DNA of 64,000 nucleotides from Flavobacteriaceae bacterium MAR_2010_72 (GCA_003550275.1 QXCW01000002.1:372001-436000), one strand, 5' to 3'. Positions 8,827 through 17,838 are shown, counted from the stretch's first letter. Program-made: numbers and translations. The notes: a model not told the origin generated them from the letters alone.

Positions 8827-9130
8827 TCTAACTTATATAAATGCTTTGTCAGGAGGTGATATTGAATTTGAAAAAAAATTAATCAATATCATTAAAAAAG
8901 AATTTCCAATTGAAAAAGAAATTTATTTTAAAAACTTAAAAGAAAAAAAATACCAAGAAGTTGCAGAAAACGTACATAAACTTAAACATAAAATCATTAT
9001 TTTAGGCCTTGAGAACAGTTATGAACTTGCAGTAACTTACGAAAACAATTTAAAGGAAGGCAGCCTTGACCTTAAAGAAGATTTTCAAATCATACTCAAA
9101 AGCATGACAAATTTTTTAAACACCCTTTAA
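8810..9130 (+). CDS. Hpt-domain phosphotransfer protein
   Basis: 106 residues, all helical. The motif VHKLKHKIIILGL places the phospho-acceptor at His56, matching the Hpt pattern HxLK...G. The gene overlaps the end of the kinase gene by 17 bp and precedes the first LytTR regulator by 8 bp, so it is translated from the same message. Hpt proteins carry phosphate between a receiver and another receiver, so it likely links the single-domain regulator and the LytTR regulators, or the kinase and both. Confidence 0.85.
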   Translation: MKEKPNLTYINALSGGDIEFEKKLINIIKKEFPIEKEIYFKNLKEKKYQEVAENVHKLKHKIIILGLENSYELAVTYENNLKEGSLDLKEDFQIILKSMTNFLNTL

Positions 9131-9138
9131 TTTTATTT

Positions 9139-9852
9139 ATGACTAGTATTATTATTGATGATGAAGAGACGGCAAGGACAATTCTTGGGCAATTGTGCTC
9201 AAATATTAATGGATTAGACGTAATTGATGAGTTTTCAAATGCGATGGACGCGATTAAATTTTTAAATAAAAATGAAATCGACCTTATTTTTTTAGATATT
9301 CATATGCCCGACTTTACAGGGTTCGATTTTATTCAAACCTTGAAAAATCCTCCTAAAATAATTCTAATAACTTCCGATAAAAATTTTGCTATTGAGGCTT
9401 TTGAATATGAATGTATTGTAGACTATTTGGTGAAACCGTTATCATTACCTAGGTTTATAAAGGCTATTAATAAAGCAAAATCATTTAAGATAGAATCTCA
9501 AGAAACAAGTACAACTTCACCTAATATTAATGTCTCTTCAGATAGAGAATTATTCGTGAATATTGACCGTCGATTAATAAAAATTGACATTCCTACCATA
9601 AAATTAATTGAAGCTAAAGGAGACTATATTTTGTTGAAAACGGATTCTCAAAACTATACAGTGCATTCCACTCTTAAAAAAATTGTTGAAAAACTTCCCG
9701 ATTCGCAATTTTTAAAAGTCCATAGGTCGTATGTTATTAACACCAGTAAAATTATCGATATTGAAGATAATAGTGTGTTAATAGATAGGGATGTCATACC
9801 TGTAAGCCGATCTAATAGACCCGAATTAATGAGGCGTCTTAATTTACTATAA
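9139..9852 (+). CDS. LytTR-family response regulator 1
   Basis: 237 residues: receiver domain (1-115, phospho-Asp in LIFLDIHMPDFTGFDFI, Lys in YLVKPLSLPRF) joined to a C-terminal LytTR DNA-binding domain (about 135-237, with IEAKGDYILLKT and LKVHRSYVINTSKI). LytTR proteins bind direct repeats spaced about two helical turns apart. It is the last gene of the H-NOX/kinase/Hpt operon and is paralogous to the regulator at 9992. It is a candidate binder of the direct repeats found throughout 4.6-19.7 kb. Confidence 0.95.
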   Translation: MTSIIIDDEETARTILGQLCSNINGLDVIDEFSNAMDAIKFLNKNEIDLIFLDIHMPDFTGFDFIQTLKNPPKIILITSDKNFAIEAFEYECIVDYLVKPLSLPRFIKAINKAKSFKIESQETSTTSPNINVSSDRELFVNIDRRLIKIDIPTIKLIEAKGDYILLKTDSQNYTVHSTLKKIVEKLPDSQFLKVHRSYVINTSKIIDIEDNSVLIDRDVIPVSRSNRPELMRRLNLL

Positions 9853-9901
9853 TGCTGTAAATTCATTTCAATTTTGAATATAGGCGGTCTTTAAGGGTCA
9901 T

Positions 9902-9966
9902 TCGACTATTCAATTCAGTGCTCTATCGAAAAATTATAATACAAATTTAAACCGTACTTATTTTTG
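9902..9966 (+). promoter_or_regulatory. LytTR-type direct-repeat promoter of LytTR regulator 2
   Basis: Repeats TCGACTATTC (9902) and CTATCGAAAA (9923) are 21 bp apart, followed by -7 box TATTTTTG at 9959-9966, 36 bp after the second repeat. The transcript would begin about 19 nt before the ATG at 9992. Suggests autoregulation or control by the upstream paralogue. Confidence 0.6.
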
Positions 9967-9991
9967 ATTTTAAATTAAAAATAACCTACTT

Positions 9992-10693
9992 ATGAATTGT
10001 ATTATAATAGATGATGAAGCCGCTTCTAGAAGTATTTTGTATAAACTCTGCTCTAAAGTTAATGACCTTTTTGTAGAAGATGAATTTGAAAACCCTACAG
10101 ATGCTTTAGTGTTTTTAGAATTGAAAAAGGTAGATTTTATCTTTTTGGATCTACACATGCCCATGCTCAATGGGTTTGACTTTATAGATGTTTTAAAAGA
10201 TCCTCCAAAAATTATTCTCACTACTATTGACCGTGAATCGGCAATAAAAGCTTTTGAATACAAATGCATTGTTGATTATTTAGGCAAACCTTTTGAATTT
10301 CCGCGTTTTATAAATGCATTAGATAAAGTTACAAGAGCGATTAAGATTACAAATCAATCACAAACTATTGGCGACTATGATTTAGAAGATATATTTATAA
10401 ATGTCAATAAAAAACTTGTAAAAATTGCATTAAATGATATTGATTTTATAAAAACAGATTCAAAAGGAATTAAGCTTTGCACAAACAATAAAACCTATAT
10501 TGTGAAGTCCTCTCTCAATAAAATTTCAGATAATTTACCTAAATCTCTATTTTTAAGAGTTCACCAATCTTTTATCATTAATATTTCTAAAATAATAGAT
10601 ATTAAAAATGGACATGTATTAATAAATGATGTACGTATACCTATTAGTAGATCTCGTAAATCGGAATTATTGGGCAGAATAAATTTGTTTTAA
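9992..10693 (+). CDS. LytTR-family response regulator 2
   Basis: 233 residues with the same layout as the preceding regulator: receiver (phospho-Asp in FIFLDLHMPMLNGFDFI) and LytTR domain (about 130-233, LRVHQSFIINISKI). One difference is YLGKPFEFPRF where the paralogue has YLVKPLSLPRF; the receiver Lys is kept. It is separated from the first regulator by 139 bp that hold its own promoter with direct repeats, so it may amplify the response. It lies directly upstream of the fibre locus, which makes it a likely dedicated regulator. Confidence 0.95.
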   Translation: MNCIIIDDEAASRSILYKLCSKVNDLFVEDEFENPTDALVFLELKKVDFIFLDLHMPMLNGFDFIDVLKDPPKIILTTIDRESAIKAFEYKCIVDYLGKPFEFPRFINALDKVTRAIKITNQSQTIGDYDLEDIFINVNKKLVKIALNDIDFIKTDSKGIKLCTNNKTYIVKSSLNKISDNLPKSLFLRVHQSFIINISKIIDIKNGHVLINDVRIPISRSRKSELLGRINLF

Positions 10694-10754
10694 TCATTAA
10701 GTTAATAAATGGGTTTGTCTTGTTATAGACCTCTGAAAAGATATTTAAGTTTAT

Positions 10755-10820
10755 TCATCTACACTAAACGTTTGCTCATCGAAATTGCAATCTCAACTTA
10801 AACCCCTTAACATACATTTG
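10755..10820 (+). promoter_or_regulatory. LytTR-type direct-repeat promoter of the first fibre-subunit gene
   Basis: TCATCTACAC (10755) and TCATCGAAAT (10776), 21 bp apart, then TACATTTG (10813-10820) 37 bp after the second repeat. This is the best match to the shared layout. Predicted transcription start about 30 nt before the ATG at 10856. Confidence 0.75.
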
Positions 10821-10855
10821 CTTCATATTAATATTAACAATTTAAACAATTTATT

Positions 10856-11485
10856 ATGAAAAAAATTAACCTACTTACAATGGCATTATTAGCACTGGGT
10901 GCACAAAATGCAATGGCTCAAGACAATGATGACACCAATGTGGATCAACATGAATTACAAGTGTTAGTGCAAGAAGTTGCATTACTAGACATTTGGGATG
11001 CAAGTTTAGCTACACCAGCCGATGTTGGCGTTATTACGTTCGACATGGCAGATGCTACAACTGTTGGAACAAATGCAGAAGCAGGTCTTTATGACTTTAC
11101 TGCATTATCTTACGACGATTTGTGGTTAAATTACACAAGTGTTGTTTCTGCAGCTGAACCAACACGAAACATTTCTGTGAGGTTCAACGGTGGTTCATTC
11201 CCAGGTGGTGTGAAATTAGCGATTACACCTCAAGAGTCAACTGTGGAAAATCCAGACAATGGAGTTCCTGGAACAATTGATACAGCTAACCCAATAAAAC
11301 TTGGAGCAAATGATATTGTTACTGGAGCAGCACAAAACATTGTAACCCAAATTGAAAGTGTGTACACAGGAGATGAAGCCTTTGGTGTAAGACTTAATTA
11401 TACAATTGAGCAGTTTGGAAGTTTCGCTGGTTATATTGCTGGTAACTATTCAACTCAAGTTGTATATACGTTATCAGATTTGTAG
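10856..11485 (+). CDS. Secreted beta-rich fibre-subunit-like protein 1
   Basis: 209 residues with a cleavable signal peptide (cut after NAMAQ, residue 22). The mature part is beta-rich, with DLWLNYTSVV near residue 88 and a terminal strand YSTQVVYTLSDL. The same core, D-[LI]-W-[LI]-N-Y-T, occurs in the subunit at 16505, and all three subunits end in a VxYT-type strand, so I infer one structural family resembling WxL or pilin-like subunits. It has its own promoter and a strong terminator, so it is probably made in excess as the main subunit. I do not recognise a named family. Confidence 0.65.
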   Translation: MKKINLLTMALLALGAQNAMAQDNDDTNVDQHELQVLVQEVALLDIWDASLATPADVGVITFDMADATTVGTNAEAGLYDFTALSYDDLWLNYTSVVSAAEPTRNISVRFNGGSFPGGVKLAITPQESTVENPDNGVPGTIDTANPIKLGANDIVTGAAQNIVTQIESVYTGDEAFGVRLNYTIEQFGSFAGYIAGNYSTQVVYTLSDL

Positions 11486-11501
11486 TAAACAATTTTTACC
11501 C

Positions 11502-11535
11502 CAAAAAAAAAGCCCTTTTTAAAGGGCTTTTTTTA
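11502..11535 (+). terminator. Rho-independent terminator after subunit 1
   Basis: A GC-containing stem (AAAAGCCCTTT / AAAGGGCTTTT) flanked by A and T runs, 20 bp after the stop codon. It separates subunit 1 from the chaperone-usher operon. Confidence 0.9.
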
Positions 11536-11658
11536 TGCGCTTTATTTATGAGAAGGAAGTGAATAGTTATATACAACTAATTTTTACTAATGTCAACATA
11601 AATAAACAGCAATTTCTTTCAGTTGCTATGAAAACGTTAATAGGGCATGAAATACTAC

Positions 11659-11723
11659 TGACCGACACATAAATGCCAATTAACGAAAGAGAATTTATTC
11701 TTGGTGAAAAGACCATTTCTTTG
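11659..11723 (+). promoter_or_regulatory. LytTR-type direct-repeat promoter of the chaperone-usher operon
   Basis: TGACCGACAC (11659) and TTAACGAAAG (11680) are 21 bp apart. The box TTTCTTTG (11716-11723), one mismatch from TAnnTTTG, starts 36 bp after the second repeat. The transcript would begin about 38 nt before ATG 11768. Confidence 0.55.
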
Positions 11724-11767
11724 TTAAACCAAGACGGTACTTAAAAATAAATCTAAAAATCTTTTAT

Positions 11768-12556
11768 ATGAAATCAATTACATTATCATTTATTAGTTTT
11801 CTTTTTTGCATTCAAATAATGCAAGCTAATGTTGTAATCATAAATGGACTTACACATTCTTTTTCAGGAGTTTCAGGACAGACGTTTCAAGGACAAATAA
11901 TGCTGGCTAATACATCTAATGTAGATCAACGGGTAACCTTTGATTTAAGTGAAGCTATTTATACTTGTGCCGATGGTAGAGTTTTTACAAAAGAAACAAT
12001 GCATGAAAACTCTTCAACAAATTGGTTTGAAAGTTCTACAATGGATAAAGTATTGGCTCCAAAAGAGAAATACATATACAAATACAGTATTACAATACCT
12101 AATGACGCAACTTTAAATGGGTCTTATTGGACAACACTAATGGTAAATGTTGATAAACCAATTAGAGAAGAAGTAGTTAGTAGCATAGGTTTAGATACTA
12201 AAATAAGATATGCTATTCGACTTTTAACTGATGTTAATGTAAAAGAAGAAGTTGATATCGATTTTGAAGGAGTTAATTTAAGTATTAACTCGGTTAACAG
12301 AAAAAGACAGTTAGAAATAAAAGTTCTCAATCAAAGTATTTTTATTGAAAACGTGAAATTATCATTAGAGATTTTTGATACTTATGGTAATCTACTCCTA
12401 GATACAGAAACAAAAAGAGCAAAAGTGTTCCCAGAAGTCTGTAGAGATTTTATTATAGATGTATCAAAACTCCCACAAGGTACATATCAATGCGTGGTTA
12501 TGGCTGACTCTAGAGATGAGTATGTTGGTACTAATATGAGTTTAACTATAGAGTAA
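11768..12556 (+). CDS. Periplasmic Ig-like chaperone (PapD/DUF916-like)
   Basis: 262 residues with a signal peptide (residues 1-20). Two Ig-type beta domains are apparent. The first shows the pattern of pilus chaperones and DUF916 proteins: a boundary strand, TSTNWFESS, then LAPKEKYIYKYSITIPNDATLNGSYWTTLMV. The second spans about 150-262 (LEIKVLNQSIFIENVKLSLEIFD). Such proteins hold secreted subunits before assembly. It is encoded just before the usher-like protein and two subunit-like proteins, which supports the chaperone role. Sequence similarity is general, so an adhesin or WxL-interacting role is possible. Confidence 0.6.
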   Translation: MKSITLSFISFLFCIQIMQANVVIINGLTHSFSGVSGQTFQGQIMLANTSNVDQRVTFDLSEAIYTCADGRVFTKETMHENSSTNWFESSTMDKVLAPKEKYIYKYSITIPNDATLNGSYWTTLMVNVDKPIREEVVSSIGLDTKIRYAIRLLTDVNVKEEVDIDFEGVNLSINSVNRKRQLEIKVLNQSIFIENVKLSLEIFDTYGNLLLDTETKRAKVFPEVCRDFIIDVSKLPQGTYQCVVMADSRDEYVGTNMSLTIE

Positions 12557-12600
12557 ACAAGAAGCACCCCTTAAATCTATTACCCTAAACAGAAGAAATT

Positions 12601-15600
12601 ATGAATAAATACCTACTTTTTACGCTACTAGCTCCTCTTTTTATATTTGCTTGCGCTAAAGAAGTGGAGGAAAATATTGAGTTTTTGGAAGAATTAGAGC
12701 TAGATAATAATATAGAAGCTTTTAATACTTCAGAAAAAAATGACTCTAATTTAGATTCTGTTATGGTAATGAGCCAACTGAAGATATCTAAAAATAACAA
12801 AGAAGCTTTTAAACAAGACGACCTTGCCAAAAAAACAAATTCAAAAGCTGAAATAAAGCAAGATCAGATTGAAAGAAATACTGAATCTAACAAGGTTGCC
12901 TCTAATATTCCCAGCACTATACATAAGTTTAAAAAAGAAGGCGAAGTAATTACTAAAAACAATTCTTTTACTGAAGAGATTGTATCTAATAACACAAGGC
13001 CACAAAGCTATGTGAGTCAGAATAAGAGTATAGTCAAAAAAGATAGAATATTTAAGTTAGACACTCTCTATTTTGATGATGTTATAGAACAAAACAATAA
13101 CAAATATGATTCTTTAATTTTAAGTATAAACAGAGTAGAGGAGCAATTAATGCAGTTAGTATCTCAAAATAAAGAGATCAATAAAAAAAGTAGAGCATAT
13201 AAAGCTGATACAATATTTTTGGATGAGGCTTATGTCTATAATACTAATTTAAAAGAAAGTAAAAAACTCTCAAATTTATCTCAATTAAGAGATAACAATA
13301 AGTTAATAGCAAGTCTTCCGAACAAAGACAATATTCCAAAAAACATTTTTGAAGTTTCAAAAAAGGAAGTGCAAAATAAGGTAAATACTAATGATAGTAT
13401 TGAAAGAGAGTCTTTTAAAGCAAAAGAGAATAATCAAGCAAAATCAAATAATAATTCTGTGGAGAGGACCTTTAGATCTAATCTAAATAATGGAGGCAAT
13501 TACAAAAATACAAGCAATCGTAAAGACACAGAAATAGAAGAGAATGAAATAACGGCATTGTTTACAGATCCAGCCGCGCATAAAAAGAAGTTTAAAAAGG
13601 AAAAACCATTAAATTCTAAATTAAAAGTAGAAGCCTATAAAAATTCTACTCAAAATACATTGAGTTCAACTATTAATAAAGCTGAAGCTAAACCTGTTAT
13701 AAATACAAAGCCTGTAAGAAAAACCAATACCCCTCTAAAAGAAGTATTAAAACCGATTGAAGTAACCACCACAGTTAAAAACCTAGAAACACCATTAAAG
13801 AACGCTTCAAAGGTAAATAGACCGGTATTAAACAACGCTTTTAAAAGAAACACATTAAATAACAATGAGTTTTATGTAAAGCTAATGCGCAAACAAAGTT
13901 CATATAAAACTAATGAAAATCATACCCTATTAATAGAAGTTACAAATAATGGAGATTATATAGAGCCAATAAATTTAGTTGCAGATTTGCCTCAAGATTG
14001 GAAACTCATTTCTATAAGCCCTTTAGTTTCTTTAAATGCTAATGAAAAAAAGATTAGTTTAGTAAGTTTTTATATTCCTACTCAAAGTGCACCTGGAAAC
14101 ACAAAAACAACTTTTATATTAAAAACTAACAACTATAGTATTCAGTCTTTTGACTTTGATCTAAATGTTGAAGATAATTATGATTTAGAAGTGTTTAATA
14201 TTTCCGCACCAAAACAACTGGAAGCAGGAGAAACTATTGAGGCATTTTATGGTATACGTAATAAAGGAAATGTTTCTCAAGAGTTGAGTTTAACATCTAG
14301 AAATACTATAGATGGAGAATCGAAAATTTTGATCCCTAAAGATTCAACAATTGTTGTAAAAATTATTCAAGAAACTAATTCTAAATCAAATACATTTAGA
14401 AAACTATCAACAAACTTAGATGTATTAAGCAATGCTTCTGGTAAGACATATTATAACTCAAAATCGGTTGATGTTATACCTACAAAAATTGCTCAAAAAG
14501 ACCCATTTTTAAGGTTTCCAGTACAAGCAAGTTTATATTACAGCAGCTATACTAATAACAACGACCATTATTCAACAATGTCAGCAGAACTTAAAGGAAA
14601 TGGTTTTTTAGACGAAGCTAGAAATCACCATTTAAACTTTACAATACGGGCTCCCAAAAAGGAAAACTTAAGACGTTTTAGTATTGTTGACCAATATAGT
14701 TTAATCTATAGATACAAGAATAAAGCTACTTTATATCTTGGTGATCATTCTTATTTCATTAATAGGCTCGGTTTTGGTTCAAGATACGGAATGGGCTTTA
14801 AATTAGATTATAATATTAACAAATGGACATTATCGGCTTTTTATAGCAAGCCTAGGTTGTACAACTATAGATCTAAAGCTTTATACGGTTTAAGGGCCGA
14901 CTATTTTATGTCTGATACCCAAAATATTGGTATCACATTAGAAAAATCTCAAGGTAATGTTTATACCTATAGAAACCTTTTTAATGAACAGGGTAAAGGG
15001 CAAATATTAACTTTAGACTATGATTATCAGGATGATAATACTTTTGTAGAGGCCGAACTTTCAACAAGTTTTAATGGTAAAAAGATAGATTACGCTACTA
15101 ATTTTAACATTAGCCAAAACGTTAAAGACTTTAGATATAGTAGTTATTTATTATATGCAAGTGAAAATTATTTAGGTAATATTTCTAACAGTATACAACT
15201 CACAAATAGCTTATATTATAATAGAAAAAGTTTTAATGTTGGTGTGGGACATGCGTTGTCAAGAGTTAACAGACGTTTAGATCCTGAATTGTTTGAAACA
15301 GAGCCGTATTATGAAAATTATTTTGCATCATTGGGTTACAGGTTTACTGGTAAACACTACCTTAATTTTAGATTTGATAAGCGTATTAGAGAAGACCAGT
15401 TAATGCCTAAAAGCTATCATTATGAGGAATACGGGTTTAATTATAATTTTGTGTATACCGATAAATTATTTACCGGAAGCTTTGGTGGGCGTTTTGCAAA
15501 ATCTGAAAATTTATTAACAGCCGAAACAAATTACAGAAACACTTATACTCATCATTTAAATGTGTCTTATCTACTGTTTAAAAACTTTACGTTGAGAGGC

Positions 15601-16515
15601 GGCCTAAACCACATATACACTGGTCGTTATGGCCTTTCAGATGAAAGCATAAATTTTGTGAGATATAATTTTGGATTTAATTACAGAATAAGTAAATGGT
15701 TACGTGCAAACGGTAATTTTAATAGCGGATTTAGTCCAGAAGAAGATTATAAACGAAGAGATTATATTAATTTCAATCTCATTGCTCAAGTCAATAGGCG
15801 TCATCGTTTTGAGGCTCGTGCAAATTACTTTGAAAGACCAGGAGTTGTTAATAATAAAGAATTGTATGCTTTTGGTAAATACACCTACACATTTGGCGTT
15901 CCAGTAAAAAGGATTTTAGAACAAGGCGGTGTAAGGGGATCTGTCTATACAAACAATAAAGATATTGATATAAGAGGAATAAAATTATATACAACTGGTA
16001 AGGCTATTATGACTGATAGATATGGAAATTTTGAGTTGAATAATTTGCCTATTGGAACTAATTATATTTTTATTGATGATTCTTCTTTACCATTAGACGT
16101 CGTCTCAAAAATTAAAAATCCGATTGAAATTAAAGTCGAGGCTGATAGGACAACTGACCTTGGAATTGAGCTAATGCGTTCAGGTTCACTTTACGGTAAT
16201 TTAAAATTACTTAATAGTGATCGAGCCATAGATACAAATTTAGAGAGTTATGTAAAGTTGGAAAATAAAGATTTTACATACTATACTGAAGCGAATAATA
16301 AAGGTGAATTTAAGTTCCAAAATATCGTTCCAGGTGATTATAAATTCACTCTCATTAGATTTAAGAAAAATGACAAGTTGTTTAAACTTGTTAAAGAAAA
16401 AGATGTAACTGTTAAAGAAGAAATTGATACCAATTTAGAAATTAAAGTAACAGGTAAAGAAAGAAAAATAAGGTTTAAAAACAATAATTTAAAAGTAGTA
16501 TATAATGAAGATTAA
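12601..16515 (+). CDS. Usher-like outer-membrane beta-barrel lipoprotein
   Basis: 1304 residues. Order: lipoprotein signal with Cys at about residue 18 (LFIFACAKE); a long Asn/Lys/Ser-rich, probably disordered region (20-415); two Ig-like NEW3/CARDB-type domains (about 425-625); a beta-barrel of alternating aromatic strands (about 640-1140, including YLGDHSYFINRLGFGSRYG); and two small carboxypeptidase-regulatory-like domains (about 1140-1300, TDRYGNFELNNLPIG). The order barrel then C-terminal beta domains, beside a chaperone and subunits, resembles a chaperone-usher system, so I infer an export pore for the fibre. No clear PapC family match is visible. The stop overlaps the next subunit gene by 11 bp. 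Confidence 0.55.
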   Translation: MNKYLLFTLLAPLFIFACAKEVEENIEFLEELELDNNIEAFNTSEKNDSNLDSVMVMSQLKISKNNKEAFKQDDLAKKTNSKAEIKQDQIERNTESNKVASNIPSTIHKFKKEGEVITKNNSFTEEIVSNNTRPQSYVSQNKSIVKKDRIFKLDTLYFDDVIEQNNNKYDSLILSINRVEEQLMQLVSQNKEINKKSRAYKADTIFLDEAYVYNTNLKESKKLSNLSQLRDNNKLIASLPNKDNIPKNIFEVSKKEVQNKVNTNDSIERESFKAKENNQAKSNNNSVERTFRSNLNNGGNYKNTSNRKDTEIEENEITALFTDPAAHKKKFKKEKPLNSKLKVEAYKNSTQNTLSSTINKAEAKPVINTKPVRKTNTPLKEVLKPIEVTTTVKNLETPLKNASKVNRPVLNNAFKRNTLNNNEFYVKLMRKQSSYKTNENHTLLIEVTNNGDYIEPINLVADLPQDWKLISISPLVSLNANEKKISLVSFYIPTQSAPGNTKTTFILKTNNYSIQSFDFDLNVEDNYDLEVFNISAPKQLEAGETIEAFYGIRNKGNVSQELSLTSRNTIDGESKILIPKDSTIVVKIIQETNSKSNTFRKLSTNLDVLSNASGKTYYNSKSVDVIPTKIAQKDPFLRFPVQASLYYSSYTNNNDHYSTMSAELKGNGFLDEARNHHLNFTIRAPKKENLRRFSIVDQYSLIYRYKNKATLYLGDHSYFINRLGFGSRYGMGFKLDYNINKWTLSAFYSKPRLYNYRSKALYGLRADYFMSDTQNIGITLEKSQGNVYTYRNLFNEQGKGQILTLDYDYQDDNTFVEAELSTSFNGKKIDYATNFNISQNVKDFRYSSYLLYASENYLGNISNSIQLTNSLYYNRKSFNVGVGHALSRVNRRLDPELFETEPYYENYFASLGYRFTGKHYLNFRFDKRIREDQLMPKSYHYEEYGFNYNFVYTDKLFTGSFGGRFAKSENLLTAETNYRNTYTHHLNVSYLLFKNFTLRGGLNHIYTGRYGLSDESINFVRYNFGFNYRISKWLRANGNFNSGFSPEEDYKRRDYINFNLIAQVNRRHRFEARANYFERPGVVNNKELYAFGKYTYTFGVPVKRILEQGGVRGSVYTNNKDIDIRGIKLYTTGKAIMTDRYGNFELNNLPIGTNYIFIDDSSLPLDVVSKIKNPIEIKVEADRTTDLGIELMRSGSLYGNLKLLNSDRAIDTNLESYVKLENKDFTYYTEANNKGEFKFQNIVPGDYKFTLIRFKKNDKLFKLVKEKDVTVKEEIDTNLEIKVTGKERKIRFKNNNLKVVYNED

Positions 16516-17101
16516 TAATATAAAAAATAAGATACTATGTAGTTTTGTGTTGTTCACTTTTGTTGGATTTGCCCAAGAAACAGTTAATGGGTCAGATATT
16601 AATAGCTTTATTATAGGTGGAGGACAGGAAACAACACCAGCAACCTTATTTCTTAATGACGTTGCTATTGTAGATGTGTCGCCAGAAGGACAGGCTGTTA
16701 TTGCTGACGGAGAGAGTTTGCTTTTAGAAGCAGGCCTACCAATTTTAGCTGGTGGAACGTCAGATTTCGTTCCAGATATCTGGATAAACTATACTTATCG
16801 TCCAGCAAATCCACTCGATCAGGCTGAAATATTTATTAGAACGAGCCAGCCACTTCCGGCTGGAGTTACGTTAAATGCAAAAGTGATTGAGAAAAGTGTT
16901 GGAGGCAATTTTGATGATAGAGGGGTGAAAAAAGATTTATCAGTTGATGAAACAAACAGTAAAATTGTAAGAACTTTTGGTGCAGGGTATACCGATGATG
17001 GTGTTACTAATGGCTATAAAATTCAATATACATATTCCAATACAGGAAGTGAAGAACTACCACCAGGGTTTGCAATTATTTATGAAATAATAATAAAATA
17101 G
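16505..17101 (+). CDS. Secreted fibre-subunit-like protein 2
   Basis: 198 residues with a signal peptide (about 1-24, FVGFAQ). The mature protein has the core DIWINYTYRP and PAGVTLNAKV, which aligns with DLWLNYTSVV and PGGVKLAI of subunit 1. It ends with a strand, GFAIIYEIIIK. It overlaps the usher-like gene by 11 bp, so its translation is coupled to it. Likely a minor or tip subunit, given a shared promoter with the assembly proteins rather than its own. Confidence 0.6.
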   Translation: MKINNIKNKILCSFVLFTFVGFAQETVNGSDINSFIIGGGQETTPATLFLNDVAIVDVSPEGQAVIADGESLLLEAGLPILAGGTSDFVPDIWINYTYRPANPLDQAEIFIRTSQPLPAGVTLNAKVIEKSVGGNFDDRGVKKDLSVDETNSKIVRTFGAGYTDDGVTNGYKIQYTYSNTGSEELPPGFAIIYEIIIK

Positions 17102-17106
17102 ACAAG

Positions 17107-17709
17107 ATGAAACAATATTTAAATTATATCCTATTCATTATAGGAATTCAATTTGTTACGGCTCAAGTTCAGGATGGTACCCTTACCATAAATGGAACTG
17201 TAGATTTCTCTCAAGTTACCGCAACCATGGAGGCAGGATTAAACGATACAGAGAGCTTTAATAGTGCAGTACAGCCAGAATTATCATTTATATTAAACCC
17301 TACAACTAGCCCGCTTTTTGGCGTAACTTCTAGTGAACAAAATTGTGAAACGGTTTATCTTTATAAGGTTTTTATACATACCACTGGTGCGCCAACAGGA
17401 GCAATAGTAAAAGCAAAGACCTTTGACAATAGTGGGCAACGATTCCCCTTGGTGAGTGTTTATGATACATTACTCCCAGTAGCTCAATACTTTGGGCCAA
17501 GAGATTTAACAGCCGAAACTAATGGCGCTGATGCTGATGGCTTTATAACTATACCTAATGATGCCACACAAGCCATTAAAGTTTTTGAGTTTAAAGGTTG
17601 TAGGCAAGATATCCCTATTGAATTTAAGGTGTCTCCAGATGTGTTTACGCCTTCAGGAACATCTAGCTTTAATGTGGTTTATACTATTACTGCAGAACCA
17701 TTTAGCTAA
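17107..17709 (+). CDS. Secreted fibre-subunit-like protein 3
   Basis: 200 residues with a signal peptide (about 1-19, cut after VTAQ). The protein is beta-rich, contains two Cys that may form a disulphide (NCETVYLY and GCRQDI), and ends in the strand SFNVVYTITAEP, as in the other subunits. It starts 5 bp after subunit 2 and closes the operon. It is more diverged, so a tip or anchor role is possible. Family not recognised. Confidence 0.55.
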   Translation: MKQYLNYILFIIGIQFVTAQVQDGTLTINGTVDFSQVTATMEAGLNDTESFNSAVQPELSFILNPTTSPLFGVTSSEQNCETVYLYKVFIHTTGAPTGAIVKAKTFDNSGQRFPLVSVYDTLLPVAQYFGPRDLTAETNGADADGFITIPNDATQAIKVFEFKGCRQDIPIEFKVSPDVFTPSGTSSFNVVYTITAEPFS

Positions 17710-17767
17710 TTTGTTATTTTCAATAATTTATTTTAGTAAATACAACTTAACCTTACATTTAGTTCAC

Positions 17768-17833
17768 TTATCTATACAAAGGCTAATCTCATCTAAAGGC
17801 GTCCCAAGTACTTACAAATAGAGCCTATATTTG
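17768..17833 (+). promoter_or_regulatory. LytTR-type direct-repeat promoter, small transcript 1
   Basis: TTATCTATAC (17768) and TCATCTAAAG (17789) are 21 bp apart; the -7 box TATATTTG (17826-17833) starts 37 bp after the second repeat. No coding frame follows. Confidence 0.7.
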
Positions 17834-17838
17834 ATATA

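Noticed and set aside
11673-11744. 23-codon frame upstream of the chaperone gene
   Set aside because: It overlaps the second direct repeat and the -7 box of the promoter (11680-11723), has no homology or ribosome context, and would be interrupted by the predicted start of transcription.
12601-16515. SusC or TonB-receptor identity of the 1304-residue protein
   Set aside because: No plug domain or TonB box is seen; the order of linker, Ig-like domains, barrel and C-terminal beta domains does not fit a receptor.
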